Shown here: one piece after another, positions 23,235 to 32,243 of the stretch | Position numbering within the stretch: the stretch's first letter is position 1 | Layout of the letters: each line of letters starts with the position of its first letter | Origin: Mycobacterium sp. 1554424.7 | Lineage (GTDB): Bacteria; Actinomycetota; Actinomycetes; Mycobacteriales; Mycobacteriaceae | Reading direction: 5' to 3' | Length of the DNA stretch: 42,793 bases | Assembly (NCBI RefSeq): GCF_001665295.1 | Contig: NZ_LZSE01000119.1 | Span: 1-42,793, forward strand | The notes under the pieces: model-generated | Seen by the model: the letters and a program-made list of their open reading frames with translations, nothing else | What the model was told of the DNA's origin: nothing | Databases searched by the model: none | Program-made: the position numbers and the translations under genes

Positions 23235-24744
23235 TGAGGCTGCTCGTGCCGAGGTGATTGCCCGGTTCGACGAGATGATCGAGCGGCGTTATCCGTCTTC
23301 GACGGCGGAGTCCGCGGCGCTGATCGATGAGATCTGTGCGGCGGCGCGGGCGGAGAACCGGCAGGCGGCCGCGCAGTTGGTCGCGATCGGTGAGTTGTTC
23401 CGGTATCGGTTGTCGCGGTGTTCGGAGAGCGAGGATTGGGCGATCGACACGATGGAGGCGGTCGCCGCGGAGGTGGGGGCGGCGTTGCGGATCAGCCAGG
23501 GGCTGGCGGCCAGCCGGCTGCGTTATGCCCGGGCGATGCGCGAGCGGCTGCCGCAGGTGGGCCAGGTGTTTCGGGCCGGCGATATCGACTATCGGATGTT
23601 TCAGACGATCGTTTATCGCACCGATTTGATCGAAGACGCTGAGGTGTTGGCGGGCGTGGATGCCCAGCTGGCCGCCAATGTCGCGCGCTGGCCGTCGATG
23701 AGCCAGGGTCGGCTGGGGGCCCAGGTGGATCGGATTGTGGCCAGGGCTGATGTGGATGCGGTGCGCCGGCGCGCCAAGGCCCAGCGGGATCGCCAGGTGT
23801 GGATCGGCCCGGACCTGGACGGGCGCACCGAGATCGGCGGTGTCCTGCTCAGCCCCGACGCCCATGCATTGGAGAAGCGGCTGAATGCGTTGGCGGCCAC
23901 GGTGTGTGCCCATGACCCGCGTACCCGTGAGCAGCGTCGCGCCGACGCGCTGGGCGCGCTGGCGGCCGGGGCGGATCGGCTGGGCTGCCGCTGCGCGCGC
24001 CCGGACTGCGCGGCGGCGAAGCGCCCGCCGGCCGGCCCGGTGGTGATGCATGTGATCGCCGAGCAGGCCACCCTCGACGGGCGCGGTTCAACCCCGGGTT
24101 CCGAGGTGGGCGCCGACGGGCTGATTCCCCCCGAGCTGGTGGCCGAGTTGGCGAAGTCGGCCAAGTTGCTGCCGCTGGTTCATCCCGGTGACGCGCCACC
24201 GGAGAACGGCTATGTCCCGTCGAAGGCGCTGGCCGACTTTGTGCGGTGTCGGGATCTGACGTGTCGCTGGCCCGGCTGCGACGCCCCGGCCATCTGCTGC
24301 GATCTGGATCATACAATCCCCTACAGCCAGGGCGGGCGCACGCACGCGTCAAACCTGAAGTGCTACTGCCGAACTCATCACTTGATCAAAACCTTTTTCC
24401 GCTGGACCGAACAACAACTGCCCGACGGGACGCTGATCCTGACCTCCCCATCCGGGCAGACCTATGTGACCACCCCGGGCAGCGCGCTGCTGTTTCCCAG
24501 TTTGTGTTATTCGGTCGGCGGCATCCCCACCCCGGAGGCCGACCCACCGCCCGTCGACTACTGCGAGCAGCGCACCGCGATGATGCCCAAACGCCGGCGC
24601 ACCCGCGCCCAAGACCGCGCCTACCGGGTCGCCGCCGAACGCCGCCACAACCGCGACGCCCGCACCGCCCGCCGGGCCGAGGCCTGGAGCTACACCCTGC
24701 CCGCCCCACCCGCCGACGGCGACGACGAACCACCGCCGTTCTGA
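23227..24744 (+). CDS. 13E12-family protein, DUF222 with C-terminal HNH nuclease domain
   Basis: This 505-aa protein has a DUF222 region over most of the N-terminal 330 residues and an HNH domain at about residues 340-391: CRDLTCRWPGC, then DLDHTIPYSQGG, HASNLKCYC and RTHHLIKTFF, with the His-Asn-His core and zinc-type cysteines intact. REP13E12-family genes are multi-copy in mycobacteria, sometimes prophage insertion sites, and several are LexA-controlled. The perfect SOS box over the start supports that here. The product may cut DNA during damage repair or element mobility, but its function is not established. Codon use in the first third is poorer in C-ending codons than in neighbouring genes, suggesting mobility. 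It converges with Rv0235c, five bases between stops. Confidence 0.92.
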   Translation: MFDEAARAEVIARFDEMIERRYPSSTAESAALIDEICAAARAENRQAAAQLVAIGELFRYRLSRCSESEDWAIDTMEAVAAEVGAALRISQGLAASRLRYARAMRERLPQVGQVFRAGDIDYRMFQTIVYRTDLIEDAEVLAGVDAQLAANVARWPSMSQGRLGAQVDRIVARADVDAVRRRAKAQRDRQVWIGPDLDGRTEIGGVLLSPDAHALEKRLNALAATVCAHDPRTREQRRADALGALAAGADRLGCRCARPDCAAAKRPPAGPVVMHVIAEQATLDGRGSTPGSEVGADGLIPPELVAELAKSAKLLPLVHPGDAPPENGYVPSKALADFVRCRDLTCRWPGCDAPAICCDLDHTIPYSQGGRTHASNLKCYCRTHHLIKTFFRWTEQQLPDGTLILTSPSGQTYVTTPGSALLFPSLCYSVGGIPTPEADPPPVDYCEQRTAMMPKRRRTRAQDRAYRVAAERRHNRDARTARRAEAWSYTLPAPPADGDDEPPPF

Positions 24745-24749
24745 AGTCG

Positions 24750-26207
24750 CTAAGCTCCCCAGGGGGACTTCGCTTTTCCGAGCGTCATGGGCCGGACATA
24801 GGTGCCCACCAGCTCGCGATGCCACCACGCCCGGTCGCGCCGCAGCTCGGCGAACGTCGTGAACCGGTACTCGTAGAGCCGCGCGCGCACGTACCGCGGC
24901 GGCGAGTCCGGGAAGGGGTTGCGCCGCAACAGGCGCAGCGTGGGCCGGTCGTTGCGCAGCAGCCGCTCCATGAATGGTTTCAGCCACGGCTGCGCGTAAC
25001 CCGGTGAGATGGCGGCGAACCACATCAGCCAGTCCAGGCGCAGGTGATACGGCGCCCACTGGCGGGGCAGCCGGCGAACGCCGCCGGGCTTGCCCTTGAA
25101 TTCGTACTCCTTCCACGCCGTGTGCTGGGTGGGCCCCTCCTCGTCGGTGCCTTCGATCACCACCTCGCGGCGCACCCGGCCGATGCTGCCGAACGCGCCG
25201 TAGGTGTTCACCAGGTGAAAGGGGTTGAAGGACATGTTCATTCGTTGGCGCGAGGACAGCATGTTGCGCACCGGCCAGTACGTCAAGAACAGCACGGCGC
25301 CGGCGAACGCGATCACCACGCCGGCGAACCACAGCGGCGGCGCCGGCCAGGCGGGGTGCGCGGGCACGGAAAACAGCACCCTGAAAGCGGAGTCGTCAAT
25401 GGCGCTGAACGCCAACATGATCGTCACCCAATTGAGCCACGCGAAGTTGCCCGACACCACCAGCCACAGCTGGGTCACGACGACGATCGTCGCGGCCGCG
25501 CTGGCCACCGGCTGCGGCGCGAACAATCCGAACGGCACGATCAGCTGGGCGAAATGGTTGCCGGCGACCTCCACGCGGTGCAGCGGCTTCGGCAGGTGAT
25601 GGAAGAACCAGCTCAACGGTCCCGGCATGGGCTGGGTCTCGTGGTGGTAGTACAGGCACGTCAGGTCGCGCCAGCACGGGTCGCCGCGCATCTTGATCAG
25701 CCCGGCGCCGAACTCGACCCGGAACAGAAGCAACCGGGCCAGCCACAGCGTCAGCACGGGCGGCGCGACCCGGTCGTTGCCGAGGAAGATCATCAGGAAT
25801 CCCGCCTCCAGCAGCAACGACTCCCAGCCGAATCCGTACCAGGTCTGGCCCACGTTGACGATCGAAAGGTAAAGCGCCCACAGCACAAACCACGCCAGCA
25901 TCGCGGCCCACAGCGGCGCCAGGTCGGCAGCACCGGCGACGATCGCCGCCGCCAGTGCCGCGCCCAGCCAGGACGCGCCCGCGAACAGACGGTCGGAGTA
26001 GCGCAGGTGAAAGATGCTCGGCGCCCGCCAGAACGACTGCCGCGCCAGGAATCGGGGGATCGGCAGGATGCCGTGCTCGCCGATGAGCGCCCGGAACTGC
26101 AGCGCGGCCGCGACGAACGCGATCAGGTAGATGGCCGCGACGCCCCGCTGCAGGACCATCCGGCCCAGCCAGTAGTCGGGTGCCGAAAACCAACCCATGG
26201 TCGTCAC
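24750..26207 (-). CDS. lipase maturation factor-family membrane protein (Rv0235c-like)
   Basis: This 485-aa polytopic protein belongs to the LMF1-related family. It begins with YWLGRMVLQRGVAAIYLIAF, has about eight helices to residue ~315, then a soluble C-terminal domain with the family pattern NMSFNPFHLVNTYGAFGSI and WKEYEFKGKPG, and later RLDWLMWFAAI. The GTG start at 26207 gives MTTMGWFSAPDYW; the ATG three codons on is an alternative. In animals the family helps lipase folding in the ER; in bacteria the role is unknown. It lies 47 bp downstream of aftD on the same strand, as in M. tuberculosis, so the two may be cotranscribed. Confidence 0.9.
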   Translation of the reverse strand: MTTMGWFSAPDYWLGRMVLQRGVAAIYLIAFVAAALQFRALIGEHGILPIPRFLARQSFWRAPSIFHLRYSDRLFAGASWLGAALAAAIVAGAADLAPLWAAMLAWFVLWALYLSIVNVGQTWYGFGWESLLLEAGFLMIFLGNDRVAPPVLTLWLARLLLFRVEFGAGLIKMRGDPCWRDLTCLYYHHETQPMPGPLSWFFHHLPKPLHRVEVAGNHFAQLIVPFGLFAPQPVASAAATIVVVTQLWLVVSGNFAWLNWVTIMLAFSAIDDSAFRVLFSVPAHPAWPAPPLWFAGVVIAFAGAVLFLTYWPVRNMLSSRQRMNMSFNPFHLVNTYGAFGSIGRVRREVVIEGTDEEGPTQHTAWKEYEFKGKPGGVRRLPRQWAPYHLRLDWLMWFAAISPGYAQPWLKPFMERLLRNDRPTLRLLRRNPFPDSPPRYVRARLYEYRFTTFAELRRDRAWWHRELVGTYVRPMTLGKAKSPWGA

Positions 26208-26254
26208 GTATTACCAGTCAAGCAGCAGGAAAACCGCTAGCCAACGGCCAAAAG

Positions 26255-29200
26255 TCATTCGGCGCTCGGCCGCGGCCCCCGGGCAGGCACCACCACCACC
26301 GACGCGGCCAGCACCGCGAGCGAAATCAGCGCCAGCAGTTGCACATTCGCCGAATGCCCGGCGTACCCGTCGACCGAGCGCCAGGGATGCCGCGACAGCG
26401 CCGCCCCGGCCAGAATGAGGCCGCCCGCGCTCAGCAAGATGGTCACGCCGTCGCGCCACCGGGGGCTCGCGAAATACCGCAGCCCCAGGGCGGCCCCGGC
26501 CACGACCAATCCCGCCGCACCCGCGATGACCGCCCCGGCCGCCAGCGCGCCGACCGCCGCCCAGGGCCCCGGCGCCCACGGCCGGGCGGGCGTGTCGTCG
26601 GTGCGCCCGCGCCGGGTGCGCCATAGGGCGAGCGCGGCCAGCAGCGGCAGCAGCGCCAGCCCGAAAGCCAGACCCGCCCGGTACAGGGAGTTGGACGCGA
26701 AGGTCAGCGTGATGGTGCCAGCGTCCCCCGCCGGCACCACCCAGCCCTGCTGCCAGCCGTTGACCGCGACCGGCGTCAACCGGGCCCCGGCGCCGGTGCG
26801 CGCCACCCAGCCGGGGTTGAGGCTTTCGGGGATGACCAGCAGCCGGGGGGCGCTCGACGCGGAGGCCCGCACCTCGCGGCGGCTCGGACCCCACGCCCCG
26901 GTGTCGGCGCGCACCGGAGCGGCGCCGGTGACCTCGGCGGCGGTCGGGGTCGACAGCTGGGCCCCGTCCACGACGAACTGGGCGCCCGGGCTGATCAACA
27001 GCTCCTGCTGGCCCGCCGGCAGCGCGATCGGCTCGCGTTCGCAGGGCTGCGCCGCGACAGGTTCGCCGTCCAGCAGCGCACCGGCTGTCGTCCGGATCGA
27101 GGTGTGTACGAACCGGCCCGCGACGGCGATGACCGGGCCGCTCTCGCAGCCGACGGTGATCTCCCGCGCACGGTTGCGGGCGGCGTCGGCGGGGGCGATC
27201 GGGTTGCCGTCGGCGCCCAGCACCGCGACCTCGGCCAGGCCCGGCGGCTTGAGCTGATCGAAGCCCAGCGCGTTGCGGTCGATCACGTCTTCCCAGTCGA
27301 GCAGGCTGATGCTGACGGTGTCGGTCACCCGCGGTTTGAGCGAAAGCGTCTGCTGCTCACCGGGTTTCAGCTGGCGGACCTGCGGGCCATCGCCCAGGTC
27401 GACGGCCACCACCGTCGGGTGCGCCGGCAACGTCGACCGGCTGGGCGCCACGCGCAGCCCGGTGACCTCGGTGGCCCGCGGCAGGGTGAGCGTCAGCGTC
27501 GGCGGCGACTTGTGCTGCACCACCCGCTGCGGCGCCGTCCACGCGGTGGCCGGGTCGCCGTCGGTGGCCGCGAACGCCGAGCCGAGGATGTCCACTACAT
27601 CGGAATCCCCTTGGGCGCGAGTGGTATTCGGCTCGGCGACCAGATCGGCCAGCTTGGGTCCCTGCCGCGGTCGCACCCACACCGTCGGCGTCACCGACAC
27701 CGGGGCCGCGACCGTCAGGGTGCGGCTGAAGTTGACCGGCTCTTCCGGCGCCAGCGCCATCGACGCCGCGCAGTGCACACCGTCGGGCGCCCGCGCGCAG
27801 CCCGGCCTGCCGAGCAGTTCGGATCCCAGGTCCCAGCCCGCGACCGCGGCGCCCGGCGGCGGCCCCGGCACCCGCAGGGTGTGCCGCAGGCTGACCGGGT
27901 GGGCGAAGCCGGACGCGTCGTACTGGGTGATCGACAGGTCGGTGATGCCGAACTGCACGCCGGGGGAGCCGTCGTCGGTGCCGGCGGCGGTGACCCGCAC
28001 CCATGGGGTTTCGCCGAACGGCAGCGCCGTCGCCAGCGGCTTGCCGGGCTCGTCGAACCGCAGGGTGGTGCTGCCGTTGGCGGTCTCGATCAGGATGCGG
28101 CGGACCTGGGCGCCGACGGCGGTGGCGCTGGGCGTGATGGTGATAGCGCCGTTGCTCACCGGGTGGTCGAAGTCCACCTGCAGCCACTGCCCGACCGCGG
28201 CCTGCAGCGCGTTGGACACCCACGCCGTGCCCGAGTCGCCGTCGATCGCCGCGGCGGGCGAGGTCGCCGGCGCGACGTCGGGCATCGCGGTGGAATCCGA
28301 CGACGAGCTCGAGACGGTGAGTCGGCCGCCGTTCCAGGCCCCGAACACGGTGTCGGCTCCCGGGACCGGATAGTCCGGGACGCGGTTGAAGGTGTGCCGC
28401 GCGTCGCCGTCCGCCCGGACGGCCGACGAATGGTGGTCGACGCGGCCGTAGTCCGTCTCGCGGGCCACCGGAGTGTCGGTGACCGTGACGAGCGGCGCGG
28501 GCAGGCCGGCTGCGCGGGCGTCGGCGCTCATCAGTACCGGGCCCAGCGGCGGTTGGCCCAGCAGCCGTCGCCGCTCGTCAAGGCGCAGCAGCACCTCCGG
28601 GCCGCCATCGACCCGGGCCGGCCGGTCGGCGTCGACGAAGTACGGCGAGCCGGGATCGCCGGCGACGCCCACCCGATAGATCTCCACCGCCGGGAAGCGC
28701 GGGCGCAGCCCGCCGTCGACGACGAAGCCCGCCAGCGTGCCGGGTCCCACGGGCGCGCCGAACTGGGCCACCTTCTGCAGCCCCGGTGAGCCTTCGACGG
28801 CGCGGTGAGCCAGGACGGGCCGCGCCGAGCGCGACGTCTCCGGATCCAGGTCGTTGCGCAGCACGACGTACGAAATGCCTTGGCGGGCAAGGGTATCGGC
28901 GAGGCCTGCGGAGGGCTGCCCGGCGGCGAACAGGCGCTGCACCGAATCCAGCGCCCGGATGGTCTGCGGCGGGGTCAACGGGATCGAGTCGCGCACGCCC
29001 CACGGGTTGCCGCCGAGCACCTGCAGCGGCTCGTCGTGCGTGGTGCCCCACGCCTGGGTGGCGAACGGCGCGCCGGGGACCACCAGCACCCGCCCCGGCG
29101 CCGGTGTGCCCGTGTTGTGCTCGTCGAGCCAGTCGGCGGCCTGGTGCCAGTAGGCCGGGATCGCACCGAACGTGCCTGGCGGGGCCAGCCGGCCGGTCCA

Positions 29201-30430
29201 CGCCAGCGACGTGCTGACCGCCAGCGCCGTCAGCACCACGATGGCCACCGCGGCCCGCTTGTCGCGCTCGGGGTGGGCGAACGCGCGCAGCCACGCCGAG
29301 CGCGGCGCGCTGCCGGGCAACGCGACCCGGCCGAGCAGCTGCGCGATGCCCAGCGCCACCGGGATCCGGAGCACCGGTCCCAGCTTGTGCACGTTGCGCA
29401 GCGGCGCGCCGGCGGCGTCCATGAAGGCCTGCACCTCGTGGGCCAGCGGCGACCCCAGCCCGCCGCTGTAGCCGACGGCCATCAGGGCCACGCCGACCAG
29501 CAGCATCGTCACCAGCCGTCCCCGCGCCGGCATTCCGGGGCTGGCCAGCCCGGCCAGCCCGGCGGCCGCGACCAGGCAGGTCGCCAGGACGGCCGCGGAC
29601 CCGGTGACCAGCGGCGCGCCGGCGGTGGCGGTCGGCGCCACGAACGGGGTCCAGGCGTCGGTGCCGCGCAGGATCTCGGTCAGCGATGACCACTGCGTCG
29701 TCACCCCGGAGGATTCGATGAAGTCCAGGAACGGCGGGCTGACGTGGCGCAGGCAGACCAGCGCCACCACCCACCAGAGTGTGGCCAGGCACAGCGCCAG
29801 CGCCCACCACGCGGTGTAGCGCCACCACAGCCGGTTCGGCCGGTGGCACGCCCACCAGATCACCGCGGGCAGGCAACCGGCCAGCGTCGCAATGGCGTTG
29901 ACCGCGCCCATCAGCGCCACGGCCAGCCCGGCCTGCGCGGCCAGCGCCCGCACGGATCTGTCCGTCGACGCCCGCAGCGCCAGGATCGTCGGCAGCAACA
30001 CCCACGGCGCCAGCATCATCGGCAACGTCTCCGATGAGATCGATCCGAGCGTGGTCAGCACCCGCGGCGACAGCGCGAACGCCAGAGCGCCGATCACCCG
30101 GGACGTCGGGCTGCCGATGCCCAGGGCCTCGGCCACCCGCAACAACCCCCAGAAGCCGACCGTGAGCAGCAGCGCCCACCACAACCGCTGGGTCACCCAG
30201 CCCGGCAGGCCCAGCGCGTGGCCGACCAGAAAGAAGGTGCCGTGCGGGAACAGGTAGCCGTACGCCTGGTTCTGCGCCTGGCCGAAGGGCAGTTCGCTGT
30301 TCCACAGGTTGGTCGCGCGGGCCAGGAAGCGCAGTGGGTTGGCGGTGAGGTCGAGCTTGGTGTCGGGGGAGACCTGCCCGGGGGACTGCGCGAACGTCAG
30401 CGCCAGCGCCACGGCGCCGACCAACAGCAA
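26255..30430 (-). CDS. aftD: arabinofuranosyltransferase AftD (Rv0236c)
   Basis: This is a 1391-aa GT-C membrane glycosyltransferase that adds alpha-(1,3) arabinofuranose branches from decaprenyl-phosphoarabinose to arabinogalactan and lipoarabinomannan. Features: the N-terminal catalytic part with SPDTKLDLTANPLRFLARAT and about ten helices, a long periplasmic region with two discoidin/CBM-like modules (GTAWVSNALQAAVGQWLQVD near 740-840; GDPATAWTAP further on), and C-terminal helices. The only usable start is TTG 30430, giving MLLVGAVALALTF; homology to the protein I recall (APLSRKW) continues ~8 codons upstream, but no ATG, GTG or TTG lies there and no ribosome site precedes the TTG. It is preceded by the DUF2613 peptide gene. 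Confidence 0.95.
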   Translation of the reverse strand: MLLVGAVALALTFAQSPGQVSPDTKLDLTANPLRFLARATNLWNSELPFGQAQNQAYGYLFPHGTFFLVGHALGLPGWVTQRLWWALLLTVGFWGLLRVAEALGIGSPTSRVIGALAFALSPRVLTTLGSISSETLPMMLAPWVLLPTILALRASTDRSVRALAAQAGLAVALMGAVNAIATLAGCLPAVIWWACHRPNRLWWRYTAWWALALCLATLWWVVALVCLRHVSPPFLDFIESSGVTTQWSSLTEILRGTDAWTPFVAPTATAGAPLVTGSAAVLATCLVAAAGLAGLASPGMPARGRLVTMLLVGVALMAVGYSGGLGSPLAHEVQAFMDAAGAPLRNVHKLGPVLRIPVALGIAQLLGRVALPGSAPRSAWLRAFAHPERDKRAAVAIVVLTALAVSTSLAWTGRLAPPGTFGAIPAYWHQAADWLDEHNTGTPAPGRVLVVPGAPFATQAWGTTHDEPLQVLGGNPWGVRDSIPLTPPQTIRALDSVQRLFAAGQPSAGLADTLARQGISYVVLRNDLDPETSRSARPVLAHRAVEGSPGLQKVAQFGAPVGPGTLAGFVVDGGLRPRFPAVEIYRVGVAGDPGSPYFVDADRPARVDGGPEVLLRLDERRRLLGQPPLGPVLMSADARAAGLPAPLVTVTDTPVARETDYGRVDHHSSAVRADGDARHTFNRVPDYPVPGADTVFGAWNGGRLTVSSSSSDSTAMPDVAPATSPAAAIDGDSGTAWVSNALQAAVGQWLQVDFDHPVSNGAITITPSATAVGAQVRRILIETANGSTTLRFDEPGKPLATALPFGETPWVRVTAAGTDDGSPGVQFGITDLSITQYDASGFAHPVSLRHTLRVPGPPPGAAVAGWDLGSELLGRPGCARAPDGVHCAASMALAPEEPVNFSRTLTVAAPVSVTPTVWVRPRQGPKLADLVAEPNTTRAQGDSDVVDILGSAFAATDGDPATAWTAPQRVVQHKSPPTLTLTLPRATEVTGLRVAPSRSTLPAHPTVVAVDLGDGPQVRQLKPGEQQTLSLKPRVTDTVSISLLDWEDVIDRNALGFDQLKPPGLAEVAVLGADGNPIAPADAARNRAREITVGCESGPVIAVAGRFVHTSIRTTAGALLDGEPVAAQPCEREPIALPAGQQELLISPGAQFVVDGAQLSTPTAAEVTGAAPVRADTGAWGPSRREVRASASSAPRLLVIPESLNPGWVARTGAGARLTPVAVNGWQQGWVVPAGDAGTITLTFASNSLYRAGLAFGLALLPLLAALALWRTRRGRTDDTPARPWAPGPWAAVGALAAGAVIAGAAGLVVAGAALGLRYFASPRWRDGVTILLSAGGLILAGAALSRHPWRSVDGYAGHSANVQLLALISLAVLAASVVVVPARGPRPSAE

Positions 30431-30497
30431 CCACCGGCGGGAGAGCGGCGCGGCCGACGAGCACGGGTCCGGCGCACCCGACCGGGCTCTCGCCGGG

Positions 30498-30671
30498 CTA
30501 GCTACGGTTGCCGTACTCGACCCGGTTGAGCACTGACGACTGCGGATCGCCCCCGGGGAGTGGCGGCTTCGTGTCTTGCTGCACCATCAAGGTGATCCCG
30601 AAGATCGCGGCCGCGCCCAGCAACAGACCAACCACGACGCTCGCGGCGGCGGGCGCGATGATCCGGTTCAT
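30498..30671 (-). CDS. DUF2613 small membrane or secreted peptide (Rv0236A)
   Basis: This 57-aa peptide starts at ATG 30671 with AGGAG upstream; its length equals that of Rv0236A. It has an N-terminal hydrophobic segment (APAAASVVVGLLLGAAAIFG, about residues 6-25) that could be a membrane anchor or signal, then a short tail ending VLNRVEYGNRS. DUF2613 has no known function. Its position just upstream of aftD on the same strand, 67 bp away, is conserved and suggests a link to arabinan synthesis or regulation of the same transcript. Confidence 0.9.
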   Translation of the reverse strand: MNRIIAPAAASVVVGLLLGAAAIFGITLMVQQDTKPPLPGGDPQSSVLNRVEYGNRS

Positions 30672-30746
30672 GAAACGGCTCCTGAAGTTTTGCGGGGGAT
30701 CTAGCGCCAACCTAGCAGAACGGCCGTCGCCGGCCGGGCCCGCGAG

Positions 30747-30947
30747 TCACGGCCACGGGATGCAATGGCCGCGCCAACAGCGCGAGCCGTAACTCACCAG
30801 GTACGGCCCAGCGGGGTGCTGCGGTGCGGTCTGCGCCGGCGCCGCCTTGTGGTCTTCCATCTCGAGCGTGACCCCGACGGTCGCCGCGGCTCCGATCATC
30901 AGCCCCGCCGCGATGCTTGCCGCCGCCGCCCACGAAAACCCGGCCAT
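30747..30947 (-). CDS. second DUF2613-like small peptide with two cysteines
   Basis: This 66-aa peptide starts at ATG 30947 behind AGGGGAG. The plan matches the next gene: an N-terminal hydrophobic segment (AAAASIAAGLMIGAAATVGV, about residues 7-26), a short linker (HKAAPAQTAPQHPAGP), and a C-terminal YLVSYGSRCWRGHCIPWP in which the YGSR matches YGNR of its paralogue. The two cysteines could form a disulfide outside the membrane. It looks like a tandem paralogue of Rv0236A, separated from it by 75 bp, and is divergent from lpqI. I do not recall it from M. tuberculosis. Confidence 0.8.
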   Translation of the reverse strand: MAGFSWAAAASIAAGLMIGAAATVGVTLEMEDHKAAPAQTAPQHPAGPYLVSYGSRCWRGHCIPWP

Positions 30948-31046
30948 CGCCGGCTCCCCTCCCCACCAGTCAAAAGCTGGTTGCCAACCTACCGCCGACG
31001 CACCCTGACGGCTCGGCCGAAACGCCCGCCGTGACAACATGGCCCG

Positions 31047-32192
31047 ATGCCCTTCCCCCGCACCCTGGCCGTGCTCGTCGTCGCAACCGCGATGGTTGCC
31101 GGCTGCGGCCACCACGGCGCCAAGCCCCCGTCGGCCACATCCAGCAGGCCGGCGGCCGCCCCCGCGCCGCCGGTGTGCGCCGACCCGACGGCCGTCCCGG
31201 CCGCCCTGTCGACCCGCGACAAGCTGGCACAACTGCTGATGGTGGGCGTGCGGAACGCCGACGAAGCCCGAACCGTCGTCAATGGCAGCCACGTCGGCGG
31301 GATCATCATCGGCGGCTGGACGGACCTCTCGATCTTCAAAGGCGGGCTGGCCGAGGTCGCTCACAGCGCGGGGCCGCTGCCGCTTGCGGTCGGCGTCGAC
31401 GAAGAAGGTGGCCGGGTGTCGCGGCTGAAGACGCTGATCGGGACCGCGCCGTCGGCCCGGCAGCTGGCGCAGACCCAGACGCCCCAGCAGGTCCACGACC
31501 TCGAAGTCGAGCGCGGCAAGAAGATGCGCGACATGGGCATCACCGTCGACTTCGCGCCGGTGGTCGACGTCACCGATGCCCCGGACGGCGTGATCGGTGA
31601 CCGCTCGTTCGGCGCGGACCCGAACACCGTCACCGCGTACGCCGGGGCCTACGCGCAGGGCCTGCGCGACGCCGGGCTGCTGCCGGTGCTCAAGCACTTT
31701 CCCGGCCATGGACACGGCTCGGGCGATTCACACAAGGGCGGCGTCGTCACGCCGCCGCTGAGCGACCTACAGACCAGCGACCTGGTGCCTTATCGGACGC
31801 TGGTGACCCAGCTGCCGGTCGCGGTCATGATCGGTCACCTGCAAGTCCCCGGGCTGACTGGCGACGACCCCGCGAGCCTGAGCCGGGCCGCGGTGCAGTT
31901 GCTGCGCGACGGCACCGGCTACGGCGCCCCGCCCTTCAACGGCCCGGTGTTCAGCGACGACCTGTCCAGCATGGCCGCGATCTCCGACCGGTACGGCGTG
32001 GCCGAGGCGGTGCTGCGCGCGCTGCAGGCGGGTACCGACATCGCGCTGTGGGTCAGCATCGAAGAGGCGCCCGCGGTCCTGGACCGGCTGGAAAAGGCGG
32101 TGGCCGCGGGCGAGCTGCCGATGGCGGCGGTCGACGCCTCGGTGGTCCGGGTGGCGACGATGAAGGGCGCCAATCCAACGTGCGGCCACTAA
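31047..32192 (+). CDS. lpqI: lipoprotein beta-N-acetylglucosaminidase LpqI (Rv0237, NagZ-like)
   Basis: This 381-aa glycoside hydrolase family 3 lipoprotein has a signal peptide ending in lipobox VAGC, with the lipidated cysteine at residue 20, then an Ala/Pro-rich linker to ~residue 45. The catalytic domain shows VGVDEEGGRVSRL, the substrate-binding KHFPGHGHGSGDSH loop carrying the catalytic His, and the nucleophile Asp in VFSDDLSSM. It releases N-acetylglucosamine from muropeptides in peptidoglycan recycling, acting outside the membrane. The chosen ATG at 31047 is the only in-frame one before the signal peptide. It is divergent from the DUF2613-like gene. Confidence 0.94.
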   Translation: MPFPRTLAVLVVATAMVAGCGHHGAKPPSATSSRPAAAPAPPVCADPTAVPAALSTRDKLAQLLMVGVRNADEARTVVNGSHVGGIIIGGWTDLSIFKGGLAEVAHSAGPLPLAVGVDEEGGRVSRLKTLIGTAPSARQLAQTQTPQQVHDLEVERGKKMRDMGITVDFAPVVDVTDAPDGVIGDRSFGADPNTVTAYAGAYAQGLRDAGLLPVLKHFPGHGHGSGDSHKGGVVTPPLSDLQTSDLVPYRTLVTQLPVAVMIGHLQVPGLTGDDPASLSRAAVQLLRDGTGYGAPPFNGPVFSDDLSSMAAISDRYGVAEAVLRALQAGTDIALWVSIEEAPAVLDRLEKAVAAGELPMAAVDASVVRVATMKGANPTCGH

Positions 32193-32243
32193 TGCGCCGC
32201 ATCCTCGTTACCCTGTAGTCAGATTTTGGCGGGCTAGAGAGGC

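Noticed and set aside
23227-24744. Insertion sequence or prophage
   Set aside because: The 13E12 gene is isolated; no transposase, integrase, terminal inverted repeats or target duplication are visible around it.
27104-28789. 561-aa plus-strand frame opposite aftD
   Set aside because: It is a low-complexity Arg/Gly-rich antisense shadow; the aftD frame explains the region completely.
32201-32222. TTACCCTGTAGTCA upstream of the TetR gene at 32244 as a third fatty-acid operator
   Set aside because: It does not form the TTAC-N6-GTAA palindrome; the right half is GTCA and the symmetry is poor.
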